Origin: Polyangia bacterium
GTDB lineage: Bacteria; Myxococcota_A; Polyangia; Nannocystales; Nannocystaceae
Direction of reading: 5' to 3'
DNA: 64,000 nt
Assembly (NCBI GenBank): GCA_030430565.1
Contig: JAUIKS010000010.1
Location: 186,001-250,000 of the forward strand
Shown here: positions 1 to 8,166 of the stretch, one piece after another
How positions within the stretch are numbered: position 1 is the stretch's first letter
How the letters are laid out: every line of letters begins with the position of its first letter
Notes under the pieces: generated by a model
What the model was told of the DNA's origin: nothing
Seen by the model: only the letters and a program-made list of their open reading frames with translations
Databases searched by the model: none
Made by a program: the position numbers and the translations under genes

Positions 1-190
1 GATGCACAGCCTGCGCGAGCGCTACACGATCGTGATCGTCACGCACAACCTCCAGCAGGCCGCGCGCGTCTCGCAGAAGACCGCGTTCTTCTACTCCGGG
101 GATCTGATCGAGTTCTCGGAGACCGACACGATCTTCACCTCGCCGCGGGACAAGCGGACGGAGGACTACATCACCGGGAAATTCGGCTGA
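1..190 (+). CDS. pstB: Phosphate ABC transporter ATP-binding protein PstB (C-terminal end)
   Basis: Only the last 62 or so residues lie in the window; the start is upstream of base 1. The visible part has the H-loop segment [20 protein letters not shown], the glycine turn before LIEF, and the typical ending [10 protein letters not shown], all standard for PstB, the cytoplasmic ATPase of the high-affinity phosphate importer PstSCAB. The next gene, phoU, is on the same strand 94 bases downstream, the usual order in Pst operons. The H-loop histidine is present, so nothing suggests decay. Confidence 0.93.
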   Translation, partial: MHSLRERYTIVIVTHNLQQAARVSQKTAFFYSGDLIEFSETDTIFTSPRDKRTEDYITGKFG

Positions 191-209
191 TCGTCGCCGC
201 GACGTCGAG

Positions 210-218
210 TTATCCACA
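210..218 (+). other. Perfect DnaA-box-like nonamer
   Basis: The nonamer TTATCCACA lies in the 94-base pstB-phoU spacer and matches the consensus DnaA box exactly. There is no cluster of similar boxes or AT-rich region next to it, so it is not evidence for an origin; a single box could be chance or titrate DnaA. Confidence 0.35.
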
Positions 219-284
219 GGTCGCGTCACGCCGCGCCGCCGCCGGAAAATTCGCCCGCGATCTGAGCTATACGGAGGCGAGGCG

Positions 285-974
285 ATGGACGGCCGCGGGC
301 ATATCGACCGGATGTTCGAGGGGGAGCTCCGCGCGCTGCGGGAGCGCATCACGCTGATGGCCGGCCGCGTCGAGATGATGATCGCGGCGTCGATCCGCGC
401 GTTGATGGAGGGGGATGTCGAGCGCGCGCGCCGGACGATCGCCGAGGACGCGCGGGTCAACCGCGAGGAGCTCGAGATCGACGAGCAGTGCCTGCTGCTG
501 CTGGCCAAGCGCCAGCCGGTCGCCTCGGACCTGCGCTTCATCGCCTTCACGCTGAAGATGGTCACCGACCTCGAGCGCGTCGGCGACCTGGCCGTCAACA
601 TCGCCGAGCGCGTCTGCGACCTCAAGCGCGACCCGCCCAGCTTCGCGCTTCACGAGGGCATCGTGCGGATGGGCGCGATCGTGCAGTCGATGATCGGCGA
701 CGCGATCGACTCCTTCGTGCATCGCGACCTCGCCACGGCGCGCTCGGTGATCGACAGCGACGACGAGATCGACGCGCTGTATCAGCGCGTGCTCGGCGAT
801 CTGCTGCGCGGGCTCCACGAGGTGCCCGAGCAGGGGGTGCGCGCGATGATCCACGTGATGTCGGTGGCCAAGTGGCTCGAGCGCATGGGCGATCACGCGG
901 TCAACGTCGCGGAGCTGGTGATCTTCATGATCAAGGGCGACGACGTGCGTCACCGGGGAAAACGCGGCGCGTAG
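285..974 (+). CDS. phoU: Phosphate-signalling protein PhoU
   Basis: A 229-residue cytoplasmic protein, the normal PhoU length, which links the Pst transporter to the PhoR kinase and damps the phosphate-starvation response. It has the two tandem three-helix PhoU repeats: the first around residues 15-110 contains RQPVASDLRFIAF and KMVTDLERVGDLAVNIAE, and the second ends with MSVAKWLERMGDHAVNVAE. The paired E/D-rich helices (E-R-x-G-D) are the metal-binding motifs of the family. A GGAGG at 273-277, seven bases before the ATG, supports this start. It follows pstB on the same strand, consistent with an operon. Confidence 0.96.
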   Translation: MDGRGHIDRMFEGELRALRERITLMAGRVEMMIAASIRALMEGDVERARRTIAEDARVNREELEIDEQCLLLLAKRQPVASDLRFIAFTLKMVTDLERVGDLAVNIAERVCDLKRDPPSFALHEGIVRMGAIVQSMIGDAIDSFVHRDLATARSVIDSDDEIDALYQRVLGDLLRGLHEVPEQGVRAMIHVMSVAKWLERMGDHAVNVAELVIFMIKGDDVRHRGKRGA

Positions 975-987
975 GAGCTCGTCCGAG

Positions 988-1833
988 TCAGCCGTAGTGG
1001 TGGTACCAGGCGCCGTGCAGCTGGGCGAGGCGCTCGGGGGTCAGCTTCTTACCGTGAAAGGCCGTGAGCGCGGGGTCGTCCTCGTGGTCGCGCGCGCCCG
1101 CTTCGAAGGCCTTGATGTGACGGCGCAGCGTCGCGACCGGGGTGCCCGTGACGCGCTGGATGTCCGCGGCGTCGCGGCCCGCGGCGTGCAGCGCCAGCGT
1201 GAGGTACTGCTTGCCCTTGCGGGTCCCGCGGGGGCGCGTGAGGTAGCGGTAGCGGCGGAGCACCGTGGCGACCATGCCGGGGTGCTCGGCGACGCGCTTG
1301 AGCGTGAGCCCGACGCGGCCCGTGCGGTACACGGTCCGATCTTCGTCGGCGTCGAGGGCGACGAGGCGCACGGGCAGCGCCTCGTCCCAGGCGGGCGCCT
1401 GGCCGATGGCGCGATCGAGCGCCGCGATGTCGGCCGAGCCGGTCCCCGCGATCATGTGGTCGACGCACAGCGAGGGCCCGTCGATGATCGCCCCGTCGGG
1501 TCGCTCGAGGCCGCGGACGAGCACGCCGCCCGCCGCGTTAGGTGTCCCGATGGTCAGGTCGATGCCCTTGAAGCTGCCGCCGCGCAGGCCGTCGCCGACC
1601 CGGTGCAGGTACCAGCGCCCGCTGCGGCGCTGGAGCGGGTGGCCGTGCGTGAAGGGGTCGGGGTGCGCCGCGGGGTCGTCGAGGTACACCTCGAGCTCGA
1701 CGAAGCGGTGCAGCGCGCCGGCGATCATGATACCTGTCTTATTGAGCATATTCTCCGCGAGTCGCGAGAACCACGCGGCGGCGGCGTCCTCGCCCCGCGC
1801 GTCGTCGGGGCGGCGCAGCTGTAGATGCTTCAT
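988..1833 (-). CDS. AAG/MPG-like DNA glycosylase homologue, uncharacterised
   Basis: A 281-residue protein with no obvious signal or membrane segment. Residues about 40-165 follow the layout of alkyladenine DNA glycosylase (AAG/MPG): E46-L-E48-V-Y50-L...A-A-H57 mirrors the AAG catalytic segment E-T-E-A-Y-L...A-A-H, followed by a WYLHR strand, a GGVLVRGLE strand (AAG: ACVLLRALE) and an I-D-G-P-S-L-C turn (AAG: CSGPSKLC). This is a comparison from memory of the family, so the homology is a strong inference and not a proven match. The C-terminal part (about 170-281) is extra and has a helix-turn-helix-like stretch, VTGTPVATLRRHIKAF. It could excise damaged or modified bases. It is transcribed toward phoU, with 13 bases between the stops. 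Confidence 0.55.
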   Translation of the reverse strand: MKHLQLRRPDDARGEDAAAAWFSRLAENMLNKTGIMIAGALHRFVELEVYLDDPAAHPDPFTHGHPLQRRSGRWYLHRVGDGLRGGSFKGIDLTIGTPNAAGGVLVRGLERPDGAIIDGPSLCVDHMIAGTGSADIAALDRAIGQAPAWDEALPVRLVALDADEDRTVYRTGRVGLTLKRVAEHPGMVATVLRRYRYLTRPRGTRKGKQYLTLALHAAGRDAADIQRVTGTPVATLRRHIKAFEAGARDHEDDPALTAFHGKKLTPERLAQLHGAWYHHYG

Positions 1834-1875
1834 GACGACGATGGTCGCCGGCGCGCGGCGTCGTGTCGAGCGGGC

Positions 1876-3306
1876 TCACGCCTGGGTAGCGCGCGGCGGC
1901 TCGCGTCGCGGGAGCGCCCGCGCGAGCGCGAGACTGACCAGCGCGAGGCCGGTGAGGGTGAGCGCCGCGTTGGAGAACAGCGCGCCCTCGCCGAGCGCGA
2001 GGCCGAGCCAGCTGGGCGCGTGCTCGCCCTGCAGCTCGAGCACCGTGGTCGAGAGCGCGATGCCGAAGGCGCCGCCGAGGAAGAAGATCATCATGAACAT
2101 CCCGACGCCCATGCCGGTGTGTCGCGCCGGCACGAACTGCGAGGTCGCGCTCAGCAGCGGGCTCTGGATGAACGCGAAGCCGAGCCCGTACAGCGTCATG
2201 CCGACGGTCACGCCCGCGACCGAGACGCCCGCGTAGGCGGCGACGACGAGGTTCCCGAGGACCATGCACGCGGTCCCGCCGGTGACGGGCAGGCGCGCGC
2301 CGACGCGATCGGACAGCCTGCCCGAGAGCGGCGAGAGCAGGGTCACCAGCACGGCGCCGGGGAGCAGCACGAGGCCGACCCAGATCGGCGCGAGCTGCTC
2401 GACCTCGTGCAGCAGGATCGGCACGAGCACCACCGTGCCCAGGCGCGTCGCCTGGCTGAGGAACGCGATCGTGACGCCGACGCCGTAGCGGAAGTCGGAG
2501 AACACCGCCGGCGGCAGAAACGGGTGCGCGTGGCGACGGATCCAGAGCACGAAGCCGAGCAGCGCGAGCGCCCCGAGGCCGGCGACGCCCGCGAGCGCGG
2601 GGCCGAACTCGTGCGCGCTCATGAGGTTGAAGGTGTAGAGCAGCGCCGAGACGCCGACGCTCATGATCACCGCGCCGCCGAAGTCGATGGGCTGGGGGCG
2701 GCGCTCGTCGAGCGAGGCCGGCAGCCAGCGCAGGCCCAGCGGGATCGCGAGCAGCGCGATCGCGGGCACGAGGAAGACCGCGCGCCAGTGGAGGAATTGG
2801 ATCAGCGCGCCGCCGAGAAACGGCCCGACGCTGGCGGAGAAGCCCACGGCCCCGAGCAGCACCCCGAGCGCGCCGCCGCGTCGCTCGGGCGGGTAGACCT
2901 TGGCGACGATCAGCGAGCCGAGCGAGGGGATCGCGGCCGCGCCCGCGCCTTGCAGCACGCGGACCGCGATCATCCAGCCGACCGACTGGAGCACGCCGAC
3001 GAGCGCCGAGCCGAGCCCGAAGGTCAGCACGCCGAACAGGTAGAGGCGGCGGACGCCGATGACGTCGGCGAGCCGACCGTGGACCGCGCTGAAGATCGCG
3101 AAGGTCAGCGTGAAGCCGGTGACGAGCCAGCTGTAGGTCCCCTCGCTGACGCCGAACTCCTCGCCGATGGTCGGGAGCGCGACGTTGACCATCGTCCCCG
3201 ACGCGACCGCGAAGATCACGACGACCGCGAGCATCGCCAGCGCCCTGACGCGCGTGGCCTCGTCTAGCTCCGCCGTGGGAGCGCTCGCGTCGCGCGGATC
3301 GGGCAC
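1876..3306 (-). CDS. MFS drug/solute exporter, DHA2 (EmrB/QacA) type
   Basis: A 476-residue polytopic inner-membrane protein with about 14 hydrophobic segments, the count expected of the DHA2 family of proton-driven exporters. The loop-2 motif A appears as GRLADVIGVRRLYLFG, and motif C/D-like stretches AVRVLQGAGAAAIPSLGSLI and GVLLGAVGFSASVGPFLGG are present. The start is GTG at 3306-3304; no better ATG lies nearby. No membrane-fusion partner is next to it. It is divergent from the methyltransferase gene at 3457, with a 150-base spacer. Substrate cannot be inferred. Confidence 0.88.
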   Translation of the reverse strand: MPDPRDASAPTAELDEATRVRALAMLAVVVIFAVASGTMVNVALPTIGEEFGVSEGTYSWLVTGFTLTFAIFSAVHGRLADVIGVRRLYLFGVLTFGLGSALVGVLQSVGWMIAVRVLQGAGAAAIPSLGSLIVAKVYPPERRGGALGVLLGAVGFSASVGPFLGGALIQFLHWRAVFLVPAIALLAIPLGLRWLPASLDERRPQPIDFGGAVIMSVGVSALLYTFNLMSAHEFGPALAGVAGLGALALLGFVLWIRRHAHPFLPPAVFSDFRYGVGVTIAFLSQATRLGTVVLVPILLHEVEQLAPIWVGLVLLPGAVLVTLLSPLSGRLSDRVGARLPVTGGTACMVLGNLVVAAYAGVSVAGVTVGMTLYGLGFAFIQSPLLSATSQFVPARHTGMGVGMFMMIFFLGGAFGIALSTTVLELQGEHAPSWLGLALGEGALFSNAALTLTGLALVSLALARALPRREPPRATQA

Positions 3307-3456
3307 GCGCGCAGACTAGCCTGCGTTCGCCGTTTACGCCGCCGCAGAGCGACGTTTCTCGGGCTCGGCGCCGATCGGCCTCGTGGCCGGCGCGCGCGGA
3401 TTCGTGCTACAAGCGCGGTGTCGCGGGTGTTCATTTGTGCACGTCGCGAGGGCCGC

Positions 3457-5160
3457 ATGCTCGAGACAGAGTCCACCCCGACCGCGAAGCGCCGCGAGGC
3501 GCAGGCCCGCAAGTCGCGGGGCGCTTTCTTCACGCCGACCTCGCTCACGCGCTTCATGGTCGACTGGGCGATCCGCGGCGCGGGCGAGCGCGTGCTCGAG
3601 CCCTCCTGCGGCGAGGCGGCGTTCCTCCTCGACGCCGCCCGCAAGCTGCGCGGCTACGGGCAGCTGCTGCCCGAGCTGTACGGCTATGACCTCCACGGCC
3701 CCTCGCTCACGCGCGCGGCCGCGGCCCTGCGCGAGCTCGGGGTGGTCGCCACGCTCGAGGAGCGCGACTTCTTCTCCGTCGACGCGCGGGGTGACTTCGA
3801 CGCGGTCATCGGCAACCCGCCGTACCTGCGCTACCAGGCCTTCGCCGGTGACCTGCGCGCGCGGGGCCTCTCGGTCGCGCGCGCCCACGGCGTCAAGCTC
3901 CCGCAGCTGGCGAACGCCTGGGCCGCCTTCGTCGTGCACGCGGCTCAATTCCTGCGGCCCCGCGGTCGCCTCGCGCTGGTGCTGCCTGCGGTGCTGTTGA
4001 CGGTCAACTACGCCGCGCCGGTGCGGCGCTTCCTGGTCGATCGCTTCGCCAAGGTCCAGCTCGTGATGTTCCGCGCGCGCGTGTTCCCTGGCGTGCTCGA
4101 GGAGGTCGTGCTGCTGCTCGCCGAGGGCAAGGGGCCGACCGGCGCGCTCGAGGTCGTGCAGCTCGAGGACGCGCGCGGCCTGCAAGAAGATCCGCAGGCG
4201 CAGCTCGCCCACGCGACGCGCGTGCCGATCGAGCGGCGCGCGGGCGACAAGTGGACCCAGGCGCTGCTCGGCGCGGGCGCGCTCGAGCGCTACCGCGACT
4301 CGCTGGTGCGCGCTGGCTTCGTGACGCTCGACGAGCTCTGCGAGCTCGAGCTCGGGATCGTCACCGGCAACAACAAGTACTTCACGCTGAGCGAGGAGCA
4401 GGTCAAGGCGCGCAAGCTGCCGGAGCGCGAGCTGCTGCGGGTCTCGCCCGCCGGCTCGCGACACCTGCGCGGCCTCAGCTACACCCGCCGCGCGCGGGAC
4501 CAGCAGACCGCCGAGGGCCGGCGCACCTTCCTGTTCTACCCGCCGGCGGATCCCGCCGGCGGCAAGCCGAAGCTGTCACGCGCGGCGCGGCGCTACATCC
4601 GAGAGGGCGAGGCCCAGGAGGTGCACGCCGCCTACAAGTGTCGCGTGCGCTCGCCCTGGTGGCGCGTGCCGCTCGTCCGCGTGCCGGACCTGATCTTCAC
4701 GTACATGAGCGGCGACGCCCCGCGCCTCGTCAACAACGCCGCGCGCGCGCACGTGCTCAACTCGGTCCACGGCGTCATGCTCCGCGACCGCGCCAGGGTC
4801 GATGAGGCGCGCGCGCTGCTGCCGGTCGCGACGCTGAACTCGTTGACGCTGCTCGGCGCCGAGCTGGTCGGGCGCTCCTACGGCGGCGGGATCCTCAAGG
4901 TCGAGCCGGGCGAGGCCCGGCGCCTGCCGTGCCCCACGCTCGACGCGCTCGCGCGCGCGCGCGCGTCCTTGCTGTCCATCAAGCCAGGTGTCTCGGCCGC
5001 GCTGCGTCGCGGCGCGCTCGAGGACGCGGTCGCGCGGGTCGACCAGGCGCTGCTCGTCGAGGCGCTGGGCCTCTCGCGGGCGGCCGCGCGCGAGCTCAAC
5101 GCGGCCTGGCGCGCGCTCAAGGATCGACGCGCCACCCGCAGCAAGAGCAACCCCGAATGA
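3457..5160 (+). CDS. Gamma-type N6-adenine DNA methyltransferase (restriction-modification)
   Basis: A 567-residue S-adenosylmethionine-dependent DNA adenine methyltransferase. Motif order is X-I-IV-TRD, as in M.TaqI-like enzymes: GAFFTPTSLTRFMVDW (about 22-37), the SAM-binding VLEPSCGEAAFL (46-57), GYDLHG, and the catalytic N120-P-P-Y within FDAVIGNPPYLRY. A target-recognition type segment, GIVTGNNKYFTL, begins near residue 300. ATG 3457 is preferred over an in-frame start 39 bases earlier because GAGG sits just upstream and the motif X region begins there. It overlaps the next gene by the ATGA at 5157-5160, implying translational coupling. Together they look like a restriction-modification unit; a solitary methylase is the alternative. 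Confidence 0.9.
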   Translation: MLETESTPTAKRREAQARKSRGAFFTPTSLTRFMVDWAIRGAGERVLEPSCGEAAFLLDAARKLRGYGQLLPELYGYDLHGPSLTRAAAALRELGVVATLEERDFFSVDARGDFDAVIGNPPYLRYQAFAGDLRARGLSVARAHGVKLPQLANAWAAFVVHAAQFLRPRGRLALVLPAVLLTVNYAAPVRRFLVDRFAKVQLVMFRARVFPGVLEEVVLLLAEGKGPTGALEVVQLEDARGLQEDPQAQLAHATRVPIERRAGDKWTQALLGAGALERYRDSLVRAGFVTLDELCELELGIVTGNNKYFTLSEEQVKARKLPERELLRVSPAGSRHLRGLSYTRRARDQQTAEGRRTFLFYPPADPAGGKPKLSRAARRYIREGEAQEVHAAYKCRVRSPWWRVPLVRVPDLIFTYMSGDAPRLVNNAARAHVLNSVHGVMLRDRARVDEARALLPVATLNSLTLLGAELVGRSYGGGILKVEPGEARRLPCPTLDALARARASLLSIKPGVSAALRRGALEDAVARVDQALLVEALGLSRAAARELNAAWRALKDRRATRSKSNPE

Positions 5161-5921
5161 GCGCCGCGAGGCGGGGCGGGGGCGGCGCGCCGGCGGACGC
5201 GACCGAGCGCGTGCACGCGGCGCTCGCCAGCCTGTCCGCGCGCCCGGGCGACGGCGCGAGCTCCTCCGAGAAGAAGAAGTACTCCGAGGACATGTCGGCG
5301 GCGCTCGCCCAGGCCTTCGCCGCCGAGCTGCGCGCGCGGGGGATGGCCGAGGCGCGCCCCGGCCCGCCCAGCGCGGGCGGGCGCTCGGGCGCCGAGCGCC
5401 GGATCGCCGGGGGGATCGGCGCCAAGCGGGTCGACGTGACCTGGGCGACCGAGGAGTCCGGCCTGCTGCTCGGGATCTCCGTCAAGACGATCAACTTCAT
5501 CGACCGCAAGTCTCGCAACTTCCAAAAGAACCTCACCAACCGCCGCGGCGACATGCTGTTCGAGGCCGTCACGCTGCACAAGCGCTTCCCCTACGCCGTG
5601 CTCGCCGGAATTTTGTGCTTCCCCGAGGCGGCCGCGCGCGACGACACGGCCCAGCGCGCGAGCACCTTCCTCAACGCGCACCAGCGGTTTCGCCTGTTCA
5701 CGAACCGCCTCGATCCCCAGGGGCGCGACGAGCAATACGAGCGCTTCTACATCGCGCTCCACGACGCCGACTCGCTGCGCCCGCAGATGCGATTTTATCT
5801 CGCCGGGGCGCCCACCCGCGAGGTGCCGGCGCCGGCGGTCTTCGACGCGCTCGTCAGCCTGCTCGGCGAGCGCAACCCGGACCTCTACGACGTCCGCAGC
5901 GGGCGCCTGCGCCGGTCGTGA
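5157..5921 (+). CDS. Candidate restriction endonuclease partner of the upstream methyltransferase
   Basis: A 254-residue cytoplasmic protein, starting at an ATG that overlaps the methyltransferase stop codon (ATGA). Its only suggestive motif is a strand pair around residues 91-114: D93 in KRVDVTW, then a beta-hairpin leading to GISVK110TINF. This resembles the D...(D/E)xK core of the PD-(D/E)XK nuclease fold, but the residue two before the lysine is Ser108, not Asp/Glu, so E100 or E101 may take over. A basic, Asn/Arg-rich stretch (RKSRNFQKNLTNRRGDM) follows and could bind DNA. Position, coupling and size fit a type II restriction enzyme; the assignment is inference. Confidence 0.55.
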   Translation: MSAARRGGGGAPADATERVHAALASLSARPGDGASSSEKKKYSEDMSAALAQAFAAELRARGMAEARPGPPSAGGRSGAERRIAGGIGAKRVDVTWATEESGLLLGISVKTINFIDRKSRNFQKNLTNRRGDMLFEAVTLHKRFPYAVLAGILCFPEAAARDDTAQRASTFLNAHQRFRLFTNRLDPQGRDEQYERFYIALHDADSLRPQMRFYLAGAPTREVPAPAVFDALVSLLGERNPDLYDVRSGRLRRS

Positions 5922-6360
5922 TCACGAGGCCGCGCGTCGCGGCTTCTCCGGGGTCGGCTCCCGCGTCTCCGCGGCCTCGTCGGGTCCGTCGACGACCGCC
6001 CGCGCCGACAGCTCGATCGTGAAGGTGCTGCCCTCGCCCAGGCGTGAGCGCACCGAGATGGTCCCGGACATCGTCTCGAGCAGCCGCCCGCAGATCTCCA
6101 GGCCCAGGCCTGTCCCTTCGTACTCGCGGGTCCGCGAGGGGTCGACCTGCGTGAAGAGCTGGAAGATCTGCGCCAGCTTCTCCTCCGGGATCCCGATCCC
6201 GGTGTCCGCGATCTCGATCGTCACGCCGGCGGAGCGGTCGCTCGCGCGCCCCGCCCGCGCGCGCAGCTCGACGACCCCCCGCTCCGTGACCGTGAGCGCG
6301 TTGCCGAGGACGTTGACCAGGACCTGGCGGACGCGCGCGGTCGAGGTGTAGCGTTGGGAA
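5922..6360 (-). pseudogene. Decapitated sensor histidine kinase (HATPase domain only)
   Basis: On the minus strand the reading frame ending at 5922 encodes a clean histidine-kinase ATPase domain: N-box RQVLVNVLGNALTVTERG, G1 box DTGIGIPEEKL, F-box IFQLFTQVD, G2 box GTGLGLEICGRLL and the final GSTFTIEL strand. The same frame is stopped by a TGA at about 6393-6395, only about 11 codons upstream of recognisable homology (near 6360), and no start codon precedes the N-box. GTG 6224 would begin inside the domain, after the N-box. The dimerisation and sensor parts are therefore missing, so I read this as a 5'-truncated remnant. It abuts the nuclease-like gene, stop to stop. Confidence 0.72.
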
Positions 6361-6568
6361 CGGGCGCGGCGAGATCCAAAACGGCGACTCGATCAGCCCG
6401 CCCGACAAGAAGGCGATCGGATCACTCCATCGACGGTCGCGAGCGCGACCCCTCTGGAATAACTTTAGGACAGGTAATTGTCAGCGGGTCGGCGCGGGCG
6501 CGCCGCCGCGCGGGGACTACCGCGGGCGCGCGTCGATCGTTCGCCGCCGGCGTGCGCGGCGCCGCGGC
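6361..6568. other. Gene-free spacer next to the truncated kinase
   Basis: About 200 bases between the break in the histidine-kinase homology and the sigma-factor stop. It is locally more AT-rich around 6455-6482 (CTGGAATAACTTTAGGACAG) than its surroundings. I see no supported gene, terminator or mobile-element end here; the composition change could mark the deletion or rearrangement join that removed the kinase N-terminus. Confidence 0.35.
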
Positions 6569-7207
6569 TCAGTCGCGCTCCCCGTGCTGTGGGAGCTGCG
6601 CCCGCAGCGAGCGCGCCCACTCGTCGATGTTCGACATCGTCGAGCGGCGCACCGCGTCCGGCGCTCGCTGCTGCTCCAGCGCCCGTCGGAGCGCGCGGCG
6701 GGCTCGCCAGACGCGGCTTCGGATCGTGTTCGTAGGGACATCTAAGATCTCCGCGAGCTCGTGCCCCTTGAGCTCCTCCCAGTAGGTCAGCTCGAGCGCG
6801 ATCTGGTAGTCGACCGGGATCGAGCGGAGCGCTCGCAGCAGCACGCGCTGCTCCTCTTTCCGCGCGACCACGCGGCTCGGCGAGCTGCCCAGGTCGACGA
6901 CGGAGGCCGTGGTGAAGTCAGCCGCGCGGCCGCGCTTGCGGAAGTGGGCGTAGAGCTGATAGCGCGCGATCGCGAACAGGTAGGTGCGAAAGCTCGAGCG
7001 CCCGCGGAACTTGTCGCGGCCCTCGACGCAGGCCAGGAAGGTGTTCTGCAGCAGGTCCTCGACGCCCTCGTCGACCTTGTTGCGGAAGAAGCGGCTGAGC
7101 GCCTTGAAGTGGCGGCGAAACAGCGCGTTCCCTGCCAGCGAGTCGCCGGCGCGCCAGCGCTCGAGCAGCGCGTGGTCGGGAGCTTCGTTGAATGACTCTT
7201 GAGCCAT
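6569..7207 (-). CDS. ECF-type RNA polymerase sigma factor
   Basis: A 212-residue sigma-70 family factor with only regions 2 and 4, as in extracytoplasmic-function factors. Region 2 (about 25-100) includes VDEGVEDLLQNTFLACVE and RGRSSFRTYLFAIARYQLYAHFR; region 4 (about 125-180) includes IPVDYQIALELTYWEELKGHELAEIL and the helix-turn-helix VPTNTIRSRVWRARRALR. A short tail with MSNIDEWARSLRAQL follows. No anti-sigma membrane protein adjoins; the gene upstream on the same strand (84 bases away) is a small HATPase protein, which may be a regulator. Its target promoters are unknown. Confidence 0.9.
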   Translation of the reverse strand: MAQESFNEAPDHALLERWRAGDSLAGNALFRRHFKALSRFFRNKVDEGVEDLLQNTFLACVEGRDKFRGRSSFRTYLFAIARYQLYAHFRKRGRAADFTTASVVDLGSSPSRVVARKEEQRVLLRALRSIPVDYQIALELTYWEELKGHELAEILDVPTNTIRSRVWRARRALRRALEQQRAPDAVRRSTMSNIDEWARSLRAQLPQHGERD

Positions 7208-7290
7208 GTTTTGAAATCAGCGAATCAGCGTCGCAGATCCTGACCATGAGCGCAACGCGGCCACCGCTCGGCGGCCTCGTCGCCTCGACC

Positions 7291-7824
7291 TCACGCGTCG
7301 CCCGCGTCGCCCGCGTCGCCCGAACTCGGCATCATCACCCGCAGCCAGCCCCCGCCGCTCGGTGTCCGCCCCGTCGTGATCACGCCGCCGTGACGACGCA
7401 CGACGCCGAGCGCGGCGGCGAAGCTGAGCCCGCGACGCTGGTGGTTCGCGGGCACCGTCTCGCGCATCGGGTCGCGCTCGGCAGGCGCCGCGCTCGTCTC
7501 GCTGGTCTCGACCCCGGGGTCTGAGATCTCGACGAAGACGTAGCTCGCGCGGCGCGGCGCGGCGCCGAAGGCGTTCTTCAGCGGCGAGCCGTCGTGGCGC
7601 GTGACGCCCGTCTCGACGTGCACCGTCCCCGGGCTGCGGCGCAGCGAGTGCGCCGCGTTCTTGACCAGCATCACGAGCAGCGCGCGCAGCTTCTCGCGGT
7701 CGCCCTCGATCGCCGGGAGCTCCGGCGCGTAGCTCGAGCTCAACGCCGCGAGCCCGACGATCTCGGCGCGCAGCGTCTCCTCCAGCTCCTCGAGCAGCCG
7801 CGAGATATCGAACCGTTCAGGCAT
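7291..7824 (-). CDS. Small stand-alone HATPase (histidine-kinase-like ATPase) protein
   Basis: A 177-residue protein consisting of one GHKL-type ATPase domain: an N-box-like helix (KLRALLVMLVKNAAHSLRR, about 55-73), a weak G1 box around VFVEISDPGVETSE, and a final segment GLSFAAALGVVRRHGGVITTGR that corresponds to the G2 region, followed by GGGWLRVMMP. There is no phosphoacceptor helix, sensor or membrane segment. The ATG at 7824 is chosen because the 27 residues upstream in the frame do not look like protein. It lies 84 bases before the sigma factor, so an ATPase acting as a switch kinase (anti-sigma-like) is possible, but this is inference. Confidence 0.6.
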   Translation of the reverse strand: MPERFDISRLLEELEETLRAEIVGLAALSSSYAPELPAIEGDREKLRALLVMLVKNAAHSLRRSPGTVHVETGVTRHDGSPLKNAFGAAPRRASYVFVEISDPGVETSETSAAPAERDPMRETVPANHQRRGLSFAAALGVVRRHGGVITTGRTPSGGGWLRVMMPSSGDAGDAGDA

Positions 7825-7905
7825 CGCAGGCGCCTCGAGATGAATGTAGCACTGGCCAGCGCGTCGACCTACGCGCGCGCGCGGGCAATATTGCCACTCG
7901 GACAT

Positions 7906-8130
7906 GTGTTTTTTTGACCGTCGCGCACTCGGTGCTTATGTCTTTACGGTCAGGGTCTGGATATGTGACGACGAGCGCGCGATCGAGTCTTCGAGAGGCG
8001 AGGCGCGCGGGGATGATAAAACGGCGTCAGCGTCGTCGCGCCGGCGCCCCGAGCACGCGCCACGTCACGTCGACGCCGCGCGGACGCGCGCGGCGCGGGG
8101 CGTCTGCGCACGCGCGGGCGACGGCGACAA
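7906..8130. other. Spacer without a supported gene
   Basis: Lies between the small HATPase gene and the tRNA-Gly terminator. Frames through it are open but have no recognisable protein. Nothing else is evident except a T-rich stretch near 7905-7945 that could hold the promoter of the minus-strand HATPase gene. Confidence 0.3.
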
Positions 8131-8161
8131 CAAAAAAGCCACCCTCACGAGGGCGGCTTCT
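8131..8161 (-). terminator. Rho-independent terminator of the tRNA-Gly gene
   Basis: Read on the minus strand this is an 11-pair stem (AAGCCGCCCTC with GAGGGTGGCTT, one G-U pair) followed at once by six T residues. It lies just downstream of the tRNA-Gly gene in the right orientation. Confidence 0.85.
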
Positions 8162-8166
8162 TCAAG

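Noticed and set aside
210..218. Replication origin at the DnaA box
   Set aside because: Only one box, no AT-rich unwinding region and no dnaA or dnaN gene nearby.
1825..3267. Plus-strand open frame of 480 codons opposite the MFS gene
   Set aside because: Composition is a Arg/Glu/Ala-rich reverse shadow of the membrane protein on the minus strand; no start context or domain.
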